15,112 nucleotides of DNA from JAHTBL01 sp038532735 (GTDB lineage: Bacteria; Pseudomonadota; Alphaproteobacteria; Rhodobacterales; Rhodobacteraceae): the NCBI GenBank assembly GCA_038532735.1, contig JBCBAC010000033.1:1-15112 (forward strand). Direction: 5' to 3'. Shown here one piece after another: positions 8,009 to 14,886 of the stretch. Position 1 is the first letter of the stretch; each line of letters begins with the position of its first letter. The notes below the pieces were generated by a model. The model worked only from the letters and a program-made list of their open reading frames with translations, was not told the origin of the DNA and ran no database searches. The translations under genes and the position numbers were made by a program.

Positions 8009-8758
8009 ATGAAACGCACCCTTCTGACGGGCCTTGCAGCCACGCTGATCGCAAGCCACGCTACGGCCTTTGATGTCTCGGCCATGAACGATGCCGAACG
8101 GCAGGCGTTTCGCGCTGAAATCCGGTCCTACCTAATGGACAACCCCGAAGTGCTGATGGAGGCACTTGGCGTTCTGGAAGAGCGGCAAGCACAGGCACAG
8201 GCCCAAGGCGATGTGGACCTGATCGCCACCAACGCTGAGGCGCTTTTCAACGACGATCATTCCTGGGTCAGCGGAAACCCCGAGGGCGATGTCGTCATGG
8301 TCGAATTCATCGACTACCGCTGCGGCTTTTGCCGCCGCGCGCACCCGGAAGTGACCGAGTTGGTCGACACGGATGGTAATATCAAACTGATCACGAAGGA
8401 GTTCCCGATCCTTGGAGAGGCTTCCGTGATGGCCTCGCAATTTGCCATCGCCACGCTGCAGAAGGCGGGTCCTGAGGCTTATGGCAAGGTCAATCAGGCG
8501 CTTATCACCATGCGCGCAGATATCACGCCGGAAAGCCTCGACCGGATGGGTCAGGAACTTGGGCTCGATACGGGCGAGATCATGCCGCATATGCTGAGCG
8601 ATGAGGTGCAAGCGGTGATCGCCGAGAACCGCGCGCTGGCGCAACGGTTGCAGATCAACGGCACGCCCAGCTTTGTGCTGCAAGATCAGATGCTGCGGGG
8701 CTACGTGCCGCTGGCGCAGATGATGGAATTGGTCGATCAGAAGCGCGCCGCGAACTGA
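8009..8758 (+). CDS. DsbA/ScsC-like periplasmic thiol-disulfide oxidoreductase
   Basis: A thioredoxin-fold oxidoreductase that would form or rearrange disulfide bonds in exported proteins. It has 249 residues from ATG 8009. The signal peptide at 1-20 ends in SHATA. An N-terminal helical segment at about 24-85 (SYLMDNPEVLMEALGVLEE) resembles the N-terminal region of ScsC/Com1-type proteins. The DsbA domain follows: VEFIDYRCGFCRRAHPEV carries the active-site CGFC at 105-108, and NGTPSFVLQ carries the cis-proline P220. These two cysteines are the only ones in the protein. The gene follows the M48 protease gene directly, so the pair probably acts together in envelope protein folding and quality control. 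Whether it works as an oxidase, isomerase or reductase cannot be told from sequence; the ScsC-like N-terminal region, which mediates oligomerisation in some relatives, makes isomerase activity possible. Confidence 0.92.
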   Translation: MKRTLLTGLAATLIASHATAFDVSAMNDAERQAFRAEIRSYLMDNPEVLMEALGVLEERQAQAQAQGDVDLIATNAEALFNDDHSWVSGNPEGDVVMVEFIDYRCGFCRRAHPEVTELVDTDGNIKLITKEFPILGEASVMASQFAIATLQKAGPEAYGKVNQALITMRADITPESLDRMGQELGLDTGEIMPHMLSDEVQAVIAENRALAQRLQINGTPSFVLQDQMLRGYVPLAQMMELVDQKRAAN

Positions 8759-8788
8759 GCGGAGCGCAGCGCCTGACCTAAGCGTCGG

Positions 8789-8836
8789 AGCCTTCGGCGA
8801 GGATATTTGGAAAAAGCGAAGAGGATGTTTAGACAG
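8789..8836 (+). repeat. Copy 2 of GATATTT intergenic motif, with internal tandem repeat
   Basis: GCCTTCGGCGAGGATATTTG begins at 8790 and continues into GAAAAAGCGAAG. The core at 8800-8821 matches the minus-strand copy at 4066-4088. GAGGATATTTGG (8799-8810) is repeated 22 bases later as GAGGATGTTTAG (8821-8832). The second repeat, extended to GGATGTTTAGACA (8823-8835), resembles the third copy of the motif at 14898-14910. It lies between the convergent DsbA-like and ispG genes. Confidence 0.55.
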
Positions 8837-8872
8837 GCACCCTCACGCCGCGCCAGCCTCTATAAAGACAAG

Positions 8873-8928
8873 GCCGTTAACCTTAATGCGAGCTTCACGG
8901 CTTCTTTTGTCTTAAAATACCTATTCCC
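8873..8928 (+). repeat. 56-base intergenic element, copy A (between dsbA-like gene and ispG)
   Basis: This aligns without gaps to 14920-14975, with 46 of 56 identical bases by my count. Shared blocks include TTAACCTTAATGCG, GCTTCTTTTGTC and AAATACCT. The TTAA-N7-TTAA arrangement present in the other copy is degenerate here (TTAA at 8883-8886, TTCA at 8894-8897). It ends 12 bases before the ispG stop codon. The surrounding region 8759-8940 has no gene that I can support. Confidence 0.7.
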
Positions 8929-8940
8929 AACGAGGGCCGC

Positions 8941-10074
8941 TTACTCGGCGGCCTGCTCTGCCGCAGCGGTTTCGGCTTCAAGCTCTGCAGCCTTCGCCTC
9001 CACCTGTTCGACGATATGTTCGATCATATTGTCATTGTCCATCTTATGGCTTTGCGCGCCGCCCAGATAGACCATGCCCGACCCTGCCCCGCCGCCGGTC
9101 CATCCGACATCTGTCATCAGCGCTTCGCCGGGACCATTAACCACGCAGCCAATGATGGAGAGGCTCATCGGGGTCTTGATATGCTCAAGGCGTTTTTCCA
9201 ACACTTCCACCGTCTTGATCACGTCAAACCCCTGCCGCGCGCAGGACGGACAAGAGATGATGTTCACACCGCGGTGACGCAGGCCGAGCGATTTCAGGAT
9301 CTCGTAGCCGACCTTGATCTCTTCCACGGGGTCGGCGCTTAGGCTCACGCGGATCGTGTCGCCAATACCCATCCAGAGCAGATTGCCCAGACCAATAGCC
9401 GACTTGATCGTGCCGGAGACCAGACCGCCGGCTTCTGTAATACCCAGATGGATGGGCGCATCGGTCACGTCCGCCAATTGCTGATAGGCCGCAGCCGCCA
9501 TGAAAACATCGGACGCCTTACAGCTGATCTTGAAGTCATGAAAATCGTTGTCTTGCAGGATCTTGATATGATCCATACCGCTTTCGACCATCGCGTCGGG
9601 GCATGGCTCCCCGTATTTCTCAAGCAAGTGCTTTTCCAAAGACCCTGCATTCACGCCAATCCGGATCGAGCATCCATGATCGCGCGCGGCTTTGATCACC
9701 TCTTTGACGCGGCTTTCATTGCCGATATTGCCAGGATTGATCCGAAGGCAGGCAGCCCCGTTTTCCGCCGCCTCAATTGCGCGTTTGTAGTGAAAATGGA
9801 TATCGGCCACGATCGGCACGGACACGTTTGATGTAATTTCCTTCAACGCCAGCGCACTGTCCCGATCAGGCGCCGAGACGCGCACGATATCGGCGCCGAC
9901 ATCCACGGCCGCGTTGATCTGCTCAATCGTTGCTTTGACATCGGTGGTCAGCGTGTTGGTCATCGTCTGCACCGTGATCGGTGCATCGCCCCCCACCGGG
10001 ACCTTGCCAACCATGATCTGGCGGGATTTACGGCGGTAGATATTGCGCCATGGGCGCACATGGTTCAGCGACAT
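8941..10074 (-). CDS. ispG: 4-hydroxy-3-methylbut-2-enyl diphosphate synthase (IspG/GcpE)
   Basis: IspG reduces 2-C-methyl-D-erythritol 2,4-cyclodiphosphate to HMBPP, the penultimate step of the non-mevalonate isoprenoid pathway, using a [4Fe-4S] cluster. It has 377 residues, typical for the short bacterial form. The TIM-barrel half includes PVGGDAPITVQTMTNTLT (26-43) and IVADIHFHYKRAI. The cluster ligands are C275 and C278 (SCPSCARQGFDV) and C310 (IIGCVVNGPGEA), with the catalytic Glu at E317. The C-terminal tail (about 356-377) is rich in Ala and Glu and probably unstructured. The start is ATG at 10074, where MSLNHVRPWRNIYRRKSRQI matches the family N terminus. The ribosome binding site is weak (AGGA about 12 bases upstream). 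It lies 69 bases after the RodZ-like gene and points the same way, an order also known in E. coli. Confidence 0.97.
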   Translation of the reverse strand: MSLNHVRPWRNIYRRKSRQIMVGKVPVGGDAPITVQTMTNTLTTDVKATIEQINAAVDVGADIVRVSAPDRDSALALKEITSNVSVPIVADIHFHYKRAIEAAENGAACLRINPGNIGNESRVKEVIKAARDHGCSIRIGVNAGSLEKHLLEKYGEPCPDAMVESGMDHIKILQDNDFHDFKISCKASDVFMAAAAYQQLADVTDAPIHLGITEAGGLVSGTIKSAIGLGNLLWMGIGDTIRVSLSADPVEEIKVGYEILKSLGLRHRGVNIISCPSCARQGFDVIKTVEVLEKRLEHIKTPMSLSIIGCVVNGPGEALMTDVGWTGGGAGSGMVYLGGAQSHKMDNDNMIEHIVEQVEAKAAELEAETAAAEQAAE

Positions 10075-10143
10075 TTGGACGGCTTTCCTGTCAAGCTGGG
10101 TTTACAGTCTGATAGCGCAGTTCAGCTGTCGGAGCAACGCCGA

Positions 10144-11334
10144 TCACTCCGTAATCGGAGTTGCCACCTCAGCCACATCAACCAATTTAGCGAGGTCCGG
10201 GTTGGCGGCAATATCTGCGACAGTATAGCTCTCTTTCAGGGCGTCGCGGTCCAGAGCGACATCGCGAATGGTCGATGTGCCTTCGCCCGCTGGGCCATAG
10301 ACATCGCCGTTCACCTTGAAATACAGCGAGCCGGAATTGCCCGCGCGCAAGCTGGGCGGCAATTCGGTGGCAGGCAGAACATATTCTTCGCCTGCATCGA
10401 GAATTTTCTCGAAAATGATGGAATCATCAGCTGCGCGTACGCGCACCCAAACCGGATTGACCGCCAGCAAGGCCACTTCGGGCACAGGACCTTCGACGAC
10501 CTGAACGGGCGGTGCGAATTCCTCGGGCAGAAGGCCAGCTGTCGCCACATCCGGAACAACAGGCGTTGTTTCGGCAAAGCTGCCGATCGTGCGCGGATCA
10601 AGCGTTGCGATAGGTGCGTCGCGGGCCGTCATGACCGGGACGTCAAGCGCTTGGGGACGGTAGAGCCGGTCCAACGCTTCGTTGGTCGCGATCACGTCCG
10701 GCGCCTCATCGGTGATAACCGGCGTTGCCTGTTCGGCAAGCGGATCAAGAGTGGCCACAACGGTAGGTGTCTGTTCAACGGGTGCGAACTGCACACGCTG
10801 CACTTCCTGCAGCACCGACCAGCCGCCATAGCCAATCGCGCCAATCAGGGCGAGCAGCACAAGCGAGGAGCCAACAGCACCAGGTTCAATCCGCGCCAAG
10901 ACCCCTTCCCCCTTTGGCGTAAAGGGTGTTGCGGGCTGCTCCAGAAAATCGCGCGGACCTGTGTTGATCTTTTCCGGCGTGCTGTCGATCCGCGTGGCCG
11001 ACGCGCTGGCCGACATGCCATGGGCGGTCTGAAAACCACTTTCCTGGCAGAAGGTCGTGAAGGCCCATTCCGGATCCAACTCCAGATACCGCGCATAAGA
11101 GCGGACATAGCCCGCGATAAAGCCAGGCGTCTCAAACGCAGAAGGATCGGTGTTCTCAATCGCAGAAATGTAGGCGGCTTTAATCTTCAGCTCACGCTGA
11201 ACATCCAGCAGGGATTTCCCCATGGTGGCCCGTTCACCGCGCATGACATCCCCAAGAAGCAACGCAAAATCGTCGAAGCCTTTCGGCTCGACCTTGGTCG
11301 TCTCGGAAAGGGGCGGAGATTTGCGCCCGATCAT
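10144..11334 (-). CDS. rodZ: RodZ-like protein: HTH domain, membrane segment, DUF4115 domain
   Basis: RodZ links the MreB cytoskeleton to the envelope and helps set rod shape. From ATG 11334 it has 396 residues. A Xre/HTH_25-type domain spans about 20-90 (GKSLLDVQRELKIKAAYISA, NTDPSAFETPGFIAGYVRSY). One transmembrane helix lies at about 155-174 (SSLVLLALIGAIGYGGW). A long Pro/Ala/Thr-rich periplasmic linker runs from about 185 to 285. A beta-rich DUF4115 domain spans about 293-370 (PVWVRVRAADDSIIFEKIL, LYFKVNGDVYGP). GGGACAGG stands three bases before ATG 11334. The open frame extends upstream to a TTG at 11439, but that part has no family similarity. The E. coli protein is of similar design and also precedes ispG. 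Proteins of this architecture in Rhodobacteraceae are diverse, so the MreB role is inferred from domains and gene order. Confidence 0.85.
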   Translation of the reverse strand: MIGRKSPPLSETTKVEPKGFDDFALLLGDVMRGERATMGKSLLDVQRELKIKAAYISAIENTDPSAFETPGFIAGYVRSYARYLELDPEWAFTTFCQESGFQTAHGMSASASATRIDSTPEKINTGPRDFLEQPATPFTPKGEGVLARIEPGAVGSSLVLLALIGAIGYGGWSVLQEVQRVQFAPVEQTPTVVATLDPLAEQATPVITDEAPDVIATNEALDRLYRPQALDVPVMTARDAPIATLDPRTIGSFAETTPVVPDVATAGLLPEEFAPPVQVVEGPVPEVALLAVNPVWVRVRAADDSIIFEKILDAGEEYVLPATELPPSLRAGNSGSLYFKVNGDVYGPAGEGTSTIRDVALDRDALKESYTVADIAANPDLAKLVDVAEVATPITE

Positions 11335-11420
11335 GTGCCTGTCCCAACTGCCACTTATTGCCCCGTTCTTCCGCCTCGACTCACATCGTAACAGAATTGA
11401 CGCAAAATTAACATCCGTGG

Positions 11421-11434
11421 GGTGCGAATGCACC
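11421..11434 (-). terminator. Weak hairpin between hemA and the RodZ-like gene
   Basis: GGTGC-GAAT-GCACC forms a perfect 5-bp stem 12 bases after the hemA stop codon. Read leftward, a T-rich stretch (TTAATTTT) follows about 10 bases later, not directly, so termination would be inefficient at best. The 112-base gap probably also holds the promoter of the RodZ-like gene; I could not fix its -35 and -10 boxes. Confidence 0.25.
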
Positions 11435-11446
11435 TGCAATCATATG

Positions 11447-12676
11447 TTAGACGGCAATATCGGCGCGATTTAGCGCACAATGCGACCAAAGCGCGTCAAG
11501 CGCGGAGATCAGCGCATCCATCTCGCGCGGGCCGTGAACCGGCGACGGCGTGAAGCGCAACCGCTCGGTACCGCGCGGCACCGTCGGGAAATTGATCGGC
11601 TGGACGTAAATGCCGTGATCTTCCAAGAGCTTATCGGACAGCATCTTGCATTTCACCGGGTCGCCAACATGCACCGGCACGATGTGACTGCCGTGATCGG
11701 TCACCGGAAGTCCCATCATTTTGATACGTGTTTTCAGGATTTTTGCCTGGGTCTGATGCGCCTCGCGCAGCTTTTGCCCTTCTTCGGTCTTCAGATAAGC
11801 GACAGAGGCCGCAGCGCCGGCCGCCACAGCGGGCGGCAAGGATGTCGTGAAGATGAAGCCCGGCGCATAAGAGCGGATCGCGTCACACATCTTGGCAGAG
11901 GCCGCAATGTAGCCACCCATCACACCGTAAGCCTTGGCGAGCGTGCCATTGATGATGTCGATACGGCCCATCAGGCCGTCCCGCTCCGCAATACCTGCCC
12001 CGCGCGGGCCGTACATGCCAACAGCGTGAACCTCATCAATATAGGTCAGCGCGTTGAATTCGTCTGCGATATCCAGAATGGCCTCAATCGGACCGAAATC
12101 GCCATCCATCGAATAGATTGACTCAAACGCGATCAGTTTAGGCGTGTTCGCCGGGATCGCGCGCAGCTTGGCGCGCAGGTCATCCAGATCGTTATGCTTG
12201 AAGATCGCCTTCGCCCCACCATTGCGGCGAATGCCTTCAATCATGGAAGCGTGGTTCAGACCGTCGCTCAGGATCACCAGACCGGGGAAGAGCTTTGGCA
12301 GCGTCGAAAGTGTTGCGTCATTCGCAATATAGGCCGAGGTGAACAGCAAAGCAGCCTCTTTGCCATGCAGATCGGCCAGCTCAGCCTCAAGGCGTTTATG
12401 ATAAACTGTGGTGCCAGAAATATTGCGCGTACCACCAGAGCCCGCACCGGTTGCATCCAGCGCCTCGTGCATCGCGTCCAGCACGCAAGGCTGCTGGCCC
12501 ATGCCCAGATAATCGTTGCCACACCAGACTGTCACCGGCTGGTCGGTCCCATCAGGCTTGCGCCACATCGCATGGGGAAAATTGCCCTTCTCCCGTTCGA
12601 TGTCGATGAAAGTGCGGTAGCGCCCTTCGTCGTGAAGGCGTTGCAGGGCGGCGTCCAAATGGGCGTTTACGTCCAA
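11447..12676 (-). CDS. hemA: 5-aminolevulinate synthase
   Basis: ALA synthase condenses glycine and succinyl-CoA to 5-aminolevulinate, the first step of tetrapyrrole (heme, and where present bacteriochlorophyll) synthesis by the Shemin pathway of alphaproteobacteria. I place the start at TTG 12676, giving 409 residues beginning (M)DVNAHLDAALQRLHDEGRY, which lines up with the known Rhodobacter N terminus. GGAGA lies five bases before this TTG. With this start the PLP lysine in NGTLAKAYGV is residue 248, the number known for the R. capsulatus enzyme. Other family blocks are CGNDYLGMGQ, GTRNISGTT, HNDLDDL, IDEVHAVGMYGPRG and the C-terminal FPTVPRGTERLRFTPSPVH. The frame is open up to another TTG at 12730, but the extra 18 residues are unlike the family. 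A small secreted protein gene lies upstream in the same direction. An FNR-like box 108 bases before the start suggests oxygen control. Confidence 0.97.
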   Translation of the reverse strand: MDVNAHLDAALQRLHDEGRYRTFIDIEREKGNFPHAMWRKPDGTDQPVTVWCGNDYLGMGQQPCVLDAMHEALDATGAGSGGTRNISGTTVYHKRLEAELADLHGKEAALLFTSAYIANDATLSTLPKLFPGLVILSDGLNHASMIEGIRRNGGAKAIFKHNDLDDLRAKLRAIPANTPKLIAFESIYSMDGDFGPIEAILDIADEFNALTYIDEVHAVGMYGPRGAGIAERDGLMGRIDIINGTLAKAYGVMGGYIAASAKMCDAIRSYAPGFIFTTSLPPAVAAGAAASVAYLKTEEGQKLREAHQTQAKILKTRIKMMGLPVTDHGSHIVPVHVGDPVKCKMLSDKLLEDHGIYVQPINFPTVPRGTERLRFTPSPVHGPREMDALISALDALWSHCALNRADIAV

Positions 12677-12681
12677 TGTCT

Positions 12682-12686
12682 TCTCC
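12682..12686 (-). promoter_or_regulatory. Ribosome binding site for the TTG start of hemA
   Basis: GGAGA on the minus strand lies five bases before TTG 12676. It is the strongest such sequence in this region, and no ATG lies at the expected N terminus. It therefore decides in favour of the TTG start. Confidence 0.7.
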
Positions 12687-12745
12687 GTTTGGCTATCACC
12701 GCAGCAGGGCCGCGGCTGGAGGGCTACCAAGGCATATAGCGCGTT

Positions 12746-12755
12746 GGGTATACCC
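12746..12755. promoter_or_regulatory. GGGTATACCC palindrome upstream of hemA
   Basis: A perfect 10-base palindrome lies 70-79 bases upstream of the hemA start. It overlaps CCCTA-AG-TAGGG, which could form an alternative small stem. Position and symmetry would suit an operator or part of a promoter. I know no regulator with this exact site, so function is open. Confidence 0.3.
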
Positions 12756-12783
12756 TAAGTAGGGCACGTTTTGACGCGGCACC

Positions 12784-12797
12784 TTGCGCTGGATCAA
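12784..12797. promoter_or_regulatory. FNR/FnrL-like box upstream of hemA
   Basis: TTGCG-CTGG-ATCAA fits the FNR-type layout TTGNN-N4-NNCAA. The right half is a perfect ATCAA and the left half departs from TTGAT at two positions. It lies 108 bases upstream of the hemA start and just after the stop of the preceding gene. FnrL is known to control hemA in Rhodobacter sphaeroides, which makes the site plausible. The match is imperfect. Confidence 0.4.
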
Positions 12798-12809
12798 ATG
12801 ACGAAAATG

Positions 12810-13388
12810 TCAGTCAGACAGCACGATTGTGCAGTCACCAACTTGGGCCAATGCCTCGCATTGTGCCATTGCTGCATCGGGTGCAGCGGCATCTATCGCG
12901 ACAGCAAAAAGTCCGGTGGAGGGCGACACCGCCATCGCCTTCGGGCTCTTGGCCCGACGATACTGATCGCGAAAAGCCTGTGTTGCATCACTACTCAAGC
13001 TCAACGCTCGGCCATTCTGCCAACCTTTGGGGCGCAGCTCAGCCACCACTTCACAGGTATTCTTGCTGGTCCGCTGTGCTTCGCAACCGCGGATGGCCGC
13101 CGCACGCGCCTCGCGCACATCGTGATAGTTGAACGCCCCCATCAGGCTTTCAGACAGCAGCCCATCTTCAGGCGCAAACGCAATCGCGCCGTAATACTTC
13201 TGCGCCTGGGCGATCTGCTCCAAAACGGCTTTGTCTTGCGCTGTCAGAAACGGCAGGTCCAGCACGCTGATTTCAACGGGGCCCGGCTTGAACAGCGCAT
13301 TACGCGCGTCCTTTCCCGTCAGTGGCGCCGCCACCGCAGCGCCTGCAATCACGGCGAAGACGCCTGCCAGATATGCTCGTCTCATCAT
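12810..13388 (-). CDS. Small secreted protein with two Cys-pair modules, function unknown
   Basis: I do not recognise a functional family with confidence. The protein has 192 residues. A signal peptide at 1-20 (RRAYLAGVFAVIAGAAVA) points to the periplasm or outside. The mature part has exactly four cysteines, in two pairs: C102/C112 (GCEAQRTSKNTC) and C177/C186 (QCEALAQVGDC). Each pair is preceded by a similar stretch (GAIAFAPEDGL near 67-77 and KAMAVSPSTGL near 150-160). This suggests a duplicated module stabilised by disulfides, reminiscent of DUF4189-type domains. Two adjacent ATG codons exist. GGGAG lies three bases before ATG 13388 and six before ATG 13385, so the second may be used. The gene precedes hemA in the same direction with 133 bases between them and an FNR-like box in the gap. 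A link to heme synthesis is therefore not shown. It is divergent to the M20 dipeptidase gene. Confidence 0.75.
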   Translation of the reverse strand: MMRRAYLAGVFAVIAGAAVAAPLTGKDARNALFKPGPVEISVLDLPFLTAQDKAVLEQIAQAQKYYGAIAFAPEDGLLSESLMGAFNYHDVREARAAAIRGCEAQRTSKNTCEVVAELRPKGWQNGRALSLSSDATQAFRDQYRRAKSPKAMAVSPSTGLFAVAIDAAAPDAAMAQCEALAQVGDCTIVLSD

Positions 13389-13469
13389 CGTCTCCCTTCA
13401 GCTGAGTGGACCATAATCCACCCCTCTGGACAGCTCAAGCGGGGCTGATACGGTGCCGCCATACCAAGC

Positions 13470-13473
13470 GGAG
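13470..13473 (+). promoter_or_regulatory. Ribosome binding site deciding the M20 dipeptidase start
   Basis: GGAG lies six bases before ATG 13480. The open frame extends back to a GTG at 13453 that lacks such a site and would add nine residues outside the conserved domain. Confidence 0.65.
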
Positions 13474-13479
13474 CTTTCC

Positions 13480-14853
13480 ATGACCCTCGACGCCGTCCTG
13501 TCCCATATTGATGCCGATCTGCCCAACGCCACTGACCGCCTGCTGGAGTTGCTCCGCATCCCGTCCATCTCAACCGATCCGGCGTATAAGGACCATTGCG
13601 ACACCGCCGCCGACTGGCTTGTGCGCGATCTGCAAAGCCTGGGTATCAAGGCCTGCAAGAGGACGACCCCAGGACACCCGATAGTCGTCGGCCACACAGA
13701 GGGCAACGGCCCCCACGTGATGTTTTATGGCCATTACGATGTCCAGCCGGTCGACCCGCTGGCGCTTTGGGACAGCGCCCCGTTCGAACCTGCCTTGGAA
13801 GACACGCCCAAAGGCCGCGTGATCCGCGGGCGAGGTTCGTCTGACGACAAGGGCCAGTTGATGACCTTTGTAGAGGCCTGCCGCGCTTGGAAAGCGGTGC
13901 ATGGCACCCTGCCCGTCCGGGTGTCGTTCTTTTTTGAAGGCGAAGAAGAGTCCGGCTCCCCCTCCTTGATCCCGTTCATGAAAGACAACGCCGCTGAGCT
14001 GAGCGCGGATATCGCCTTGATCTGTGACACCAGCCTTTTCGGAGAGAACACACCCGCGATCATGACAACCCTGCGCGGGATGCTGCAGGAAGAGATCACG
14101 ATCACCGGCCCCTCCAAGGACCTGCATTCCGGCCTTTACGGCGGTGCCGCGATGAACCCGATCCGCGTGTTGTCCCGGATTATCGCAGCCCTGCATGACG
14201 ATCAGGGCCATGTCATGATCCCCGGTTTCTATGACGGCGTGCCGGAGCTCGACCCCGACGTGGCGCGCCAATGGGACGCGCTCAGCTTCGATCACAGCGC
14301 CTTTCTGGGCGAGGTCGGACTTGCACAACCCGCAGGCGAAAAAGATCGCACCGCGCTCGAGCAGCTCTGGTCCCGTCCCACCTGCGAGGTGAACGGCATC
14401 TGGGGCGGTTATACCGGCGACGGATTCAAAACCGTTCTGCCCAGTCAGGCGCATGCGAAGCTCAGCTTCCGCCTTGTCGGACAACAAGACCCGTTCGCGA
14501 TCCGCGAGAGCTTCCGCGCGATGGTGCAAGACATGCTGCCCCCCGATTGTGAGGTCTCTTTCACAGGCCACGGCGCGTCGCCCGCCGCGCAAATGTCCAC
14601 CGACCACCCCGCCTTCGAGAAAGCCCGCAAAGCGCTCTCGGATGAATGGCCCAGCCCCGCGGCCTATATCGGCTGCGGCGGCTCGATCCCGATTGCCGGG
14701 TATTTCAAAGACTATCTGGATATGGACGCCATGCTGATCGGCTTTGCCAAAGACGATGACCAAATTCACTCCCCGAACGAGAAATACGATCTGGAGAGCT
14801 TTCACAAAGGCATCCGGAGCTGGGCACGCATTTTGGCAGAATTGGCCAGATAG
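13480..14853 (+). CDS. M20 family metallopeptidase, carnosinase/dipeptidase type
   Basis: A cytosolic di-zinc peptidase of the M20/M25/M40 superfamily, most like the CNDP/DUG1-type dipeptidases that split dipeptides. From ATG 13480 it has 457 residues. The metal centre is complete: H85 in GHYDVQP, bridging D122 in GRGSSDDKG, catalytic E156 and ligand E157 in EGEEESGS, D183 in ICDTS, and H430 in QIHSPNE near the C terminus. The lid/dimerisation domain lies at about 200-360 and includes KDLHSGLYGG with H216, the His that reaches the partner active site in this family. There is no signal peptide. It is transcribed alone, divergent from the small secreted protein gene (91 bases between the two starts) and followed by 213 bases without a protein gene. 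Substrate preference cannot be read from sequence. Confidence 0.93.
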   Translation: MTLDAVLSHIDADLPNATDRLLELLRIPSISTDPAYKDHCDTAADWLVRDLQSLGIKACKRTTPGHPIVVGHTEGNGPHVMFYGHYDVQPVDPLALWDSAPFEPALEDTPKGRVIRGRGSSDDKGQLMTFVEACRAWKAVHGTLPVRVSFFFEGEEESGSPSLIPFMKDNAAELSADIALICDTSLFGENTPAIMTTLRGMLQEEITITGPSKDLHSGLYGGAAMNPIRVLSRIIAALHDDQGHVMIPGFYDGVPELDPDVARQWDALSFDHSAFLGEVGLAQPAGEKDRTALEQLWSRPTCEVNGIWGGYTGDGFKTVLPSQAHAKLSFRLVGQQDPFAIRESFRAMVQDMLPPDCEVSFTGHGASPAAQMSTDHPAFEKARKALSDEWPSPAAYIGCGGSIPIAGYFKDYLDMDAMLIGFAKDDDQIHSPNEKYDLESFHKGIRSWARILAELAR

Positions 14854-14886
14854 TTATCGACCGACCCGCGGGTGACACGTGCAGAT

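Noticed and set aside
8759..8940. A small protein gene in the dsbA-like/ispG gap (open frame from 8807)
   Set aside because: That frame runs into the antisense of ispG, has no ribosome binding site, and spans the repeat elements, so it is better explained as non-coding.
10146..10161. ACTCCG-TAAT-CGGAGT hairpin at the end of the RodZ-like gene as a terminator
   Set aside because: It lies within the last codons, including the stop. The stem is only six pairs with no T-run, so chance codon sequence explains it.
10060..11391. A 443-codon open frame on the plus strand opposite the RodZ-like and ispG genes
   Set aside because: It is fully antisense to well-supported genes, has no recognisable domain, and is explained by high-GC codon use leaving the opposite strand open.
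13570..14805. A 411-codon open frame on the minus strand opposite the M20 dipeptidase gene
   Set aside because: The dipeptidase frame has a complete metal-binding motif set. The antisense frame shows only a mirror composition and no domain.
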